DNA from: JBFLVN01 sp040758475
GTDB taxonomy: Bacteria > JAGRBM01
NCBI GenBank assembly: GCA_040758475.1
Contig: JBFLVN010000057.1
Coordinates: forward strand, 1 to 15,689
Reading direction: 5' to 3'
DNA: 15,689 nucleotides
Below are positions 14,159 through 15,689 of this stretch, piece after piece. How positions within the stretch are numbered: the first letter of the stretch is position 1; every line of letters starts with the position of its first letter. The position numbers and the translations under genes were made by a program. Below the pieces are notes generated by a model. It worked only from the letters and a program-made list of their open reading frames with translations, was not told the DNA's origin and ran no database searches.

Positions 14159-15583
14159 ATGCCCTCCGGCCCTTCCAAACAGACCCGCGCCGACGTCCTG
14201 CTCACCGAGGCGAGCCTTTCCCATCTGGCGGCGGCCCTTCTCCTCTCCCGGGACGGCCACCGGGTCTGCCTGCTCCAGGGAGAGGGCGCGGGGGGTGTTC
14301 CCCCCTGGGCGCTTCCGCCCCTTGGGATTCTTCCCCCCGCCGGGGCCGGCACGCTTCTCGAAGAGCTCTTCATCGCCGCCGACCTCCCCCCGCCCACTAG
14401 GCGGGCCTTTCGCGCTCCCCCCGTTCTGCTGCAAGTGATCTGGCCCGGCGTACGGATCGACGTGGCGCGGGAGGGAGAGGCCTACCGGAAAAGCCTCGTC
14501 CGGGAACTCGGGGAAGGCGAAGCCGCCAAACTTGAGCGTTTCGAGAAGGAAGTCTCCGAAGCGTTCCGGGAACTCCTCAAGGGAGTACAGAATTGCCCCG
14601 CCTATCCGCGGGGGGGCTTCCTCGCCTGGCTCTGGAAGAACCTCCCGCCCCCGGGCGTCCCTTCGGCCGCGCGCCGGTTCCTCTCCGCTTCTCTTTCGGA
14701 AGCCCTCGCGCAGGCGGGACTTGGAGAAAAAACAAAACTCTACGTCCGGCTCCTGCTCCTGGGGCTTGGCTCTTTGGGAGATACGGACCCGCCCCTGGCG
14801 GCGGCGGGGCTCGCCCTCTCGCCCGAATACCGGGAGCATCTTCTCCTCGCGCCCGCCGAAACGCCGGAGCTTCGCGATCTCCTGGCCGTCCAGCTCCTAA
14901 AGCGCGGGGTCGAACTGCGGCGCGGCTCAATCCGGGAAATCCGCAAGGGGCCGGAAGGAACGTGGGAAGTGGAAACCACTTCGGGCGACCGTTTGAACGC
15001 CCGCGCCCTCGTCGAAGGGGATTTCCCGATCCAGCGGCGCCTCTCGCCCCGCAAAGCCCGATTCCTCGAAACGCGCACGATCGGCTTTTCGATCGATCCC
15101 AAAGCCGTGCCCGTGGGCATGTGCCCCCGGGGAGTGAGCCTCGAAGACCCGGCGGGTGGGTTTGAGGACGGGAACTTCCTCCTCTATTCGATCGAACCGC
15201 CTGCCGAGGGGACGGGGCCGGCGCGCCTGTGGGCCACGATCCTGGCGGGCCCGTGGGCGGCGGGAAGGAACGGGGGTTCCGCCGATTCCAGCCAGCCGCC
15301 CGAAAACGTCCGCCAGCGGACACTAAGGCATTTGGGAAAACTGCTCCCCTACCTTCCCGATTTCCTCGAAAAGACCGCCTGGCTCCCGGCGCCCAAGGAA
15401 GCCACGTACGTCTCGGGCGCCCCCTTCGTGCGGCAAGGGGGACTCGGCGGAGCTAGTTACCGCCTTTCGGGAAACCGCCACTACGCCCTGGGGCGGGCCA
15501 ACCTGCCCGGCCTTGGCGCCTGGGGCGAAATGAAAGCGGCCTTCAGCCTCGCCTCGCTCGTGCGTCAGTCTCTTGGGAAATAA
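14159..15583 (+). CDS. Phytoene-desaturase-like flavoprotein, degenerate
   Basis: A 474-residue protein with the layout of phytoene desaturase/amine-oxidase-type flavoproteins: an N-terminal Rossmann-like segment (DVLLTEASLSHLAAALLLSR), a middle segment of the form LxDLLAVQLLKRGVELRRGSIREI with a following WEVETTSGD strand (about 240-278), and a C-terminal NLPGLGAWGEMKAAFSLA resembling the family's PGxGxxG FAD motif. The glycines of the N-terminal GxGxxG are replaced (E17, S19, H22), and the acidic residue ending strand 2 is Gln (Q40), so normal FAD binding is doubtful. The remaining sequence is intact and full length, without a frameshift, so it is probably a functional non-canonical member rather than a pseudogene. 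The start has AAAGG 5 nt upstream of the ATG. Its function is unknown. Confidence 0.72.
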   Translation: MPSGPSKQTRADVLLTEASLSHLAAALLLSRDGHRVCLLQGEGAGGVPPWALPPLGILPPAGAGTLLEELFIAADLPPPTRRAFRAPPVLLQVIWPGVRIDVAREGEAYRKSLVRELGEGEAAKLERFEKEVSEAFRELLKGVQNCPAYPRGGFLAWLWKNLPPPGVPSAARRFLSASLSEALAQAGLGEKTKLYVRLLLLGLGSLGDTDPPLAAAGLALSPEYREHLLLAPAETPELRDLLAVQLLKRGVELRRGSIREIRKGPEGTWEVETTSGDRLNARALVEGDFPIQRRLSPRKARFLETRTIGFSIDPKAVPVGMCPRGVSLEDPAGGFEDGNFLLYSIEPPAEGTGPARLWATILAGPWAAGRNGGSADSSQPPENVRQRTLRHLGKLLPYLPDFLEKTAWLPAPKEATYVSGAPFVRQGGLGGASYRLSGNRHYALGRANLPGLGAWGEMKAAFSLASLVRQSLGK

Positions 15584-15630
15584 ATCCGGCGGGAAGTAAT
15601 TCGAAAGCCCCTTAAAACACAGGGGCCACT

Positions 15631-15675
15631 CCCGGCAAAGGAGCTTGGTCTCCGGGATTTCTCCCCTCTGCCGGG
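15631..15675 (+). other. Inverted repeats downstream of desaturase-like gene
   Basis: CCCGGCA (15631-15637) pairs with TGCCGGG (15669-15675). Between them lie GGAG/CTCC (15640-15643 with 15650-15653) and a GGGA/TCCC pair, giving a possible three-way junction. A separate GCCCCT/AGGGGC hairpin lies at 15607-15626. No T-tract follows either, and the window ends here, so the role cannot be decided. Confidence 0.3.
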
Positions 15676-15689
15676 CGCCCCCGTTCTTA

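Noticed and set aside
15607..15626. Intrinsic terminator after the desaturase-like gene
   Set aside because: A hairpin is present, but CACTCCC follows it instead of a T-tract.

Overview
The window looks like chromosomal DNA from a GC-rich, Gram-negative bacterium. Evidence for an outer membrane is a lipoprotein-type signal, a predicted beta-barrel porin with a Sec signal, and exported proteins. A CarD/CdnL-type RNA polymerase regulator next to MEP-pathway ispD-ispF, and a MshEN-receiver-TPR protein, would suit the former Deltaproteobacteria (Desulfobacterota/Myxococcota) or a related phylum. That placement is inference. No mobile element, tRNA, rRNA or CRISPR array is visible.

Layout. Positions 17-2240 (minus): a thioredoxin-like lipoprotein and, upstream of it, a MshEN + pseudo-receiver + TPR protein. 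Positions 2579-3514 (plus): an exported six-cysteine protein of unknown function. Positions 3515-3899: an unusually AT-rich and structured leader with a Crp-like operator, an imperfect direct repeat, a possible H-type pseudoknot and two further hairpins. It precedes a porin (3900-5165) that ends in a strong terminator. Positions 5238-9419 (minus): a run of five same-strand genes, namely ECF sigma factor, its zinc-finger anti-sigma factor (2 nt apart), alpha/beta hydrolase, UbiB/AarF-type kinase and a thioredoxin-fold protein. Divergent from the sigma factor is an orphan soluble histidine kinase (9501-10727), which converges on a WYL regulator (10739-11749). Positions 11830-13076 (minus): ispD-ispF with an ATGA overlap. 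Positions 13176-13799 (minus): carD with its own terminator. Positions 14159-15583 (plus): a phytoene-desaturase-like protein whose dinucleotide-binding glycines are gone.

How the genes may work together. The ECF/anti-sigma pair reads as an envelope or redox stress module, and the downstream hydrolase, UbiB-like kinase and thioredoxin-fold gene may be co-transcribed with it. An ECF-like promoter pattern points away from the sigma gene into the histidine kinase. Two Crp/Fnr-type palindromes (porin leader; carD/desaturase-like intergenic region) suggest both loci answer to one Crp-family regulator.

The most interesting unexplained stretch is the porin leader at about 3590-3899. Next come the phosphosite-substituted receiver, the degenerate flavoprotein, and the palindrome that overlaps the start codon of the WYL regulator.
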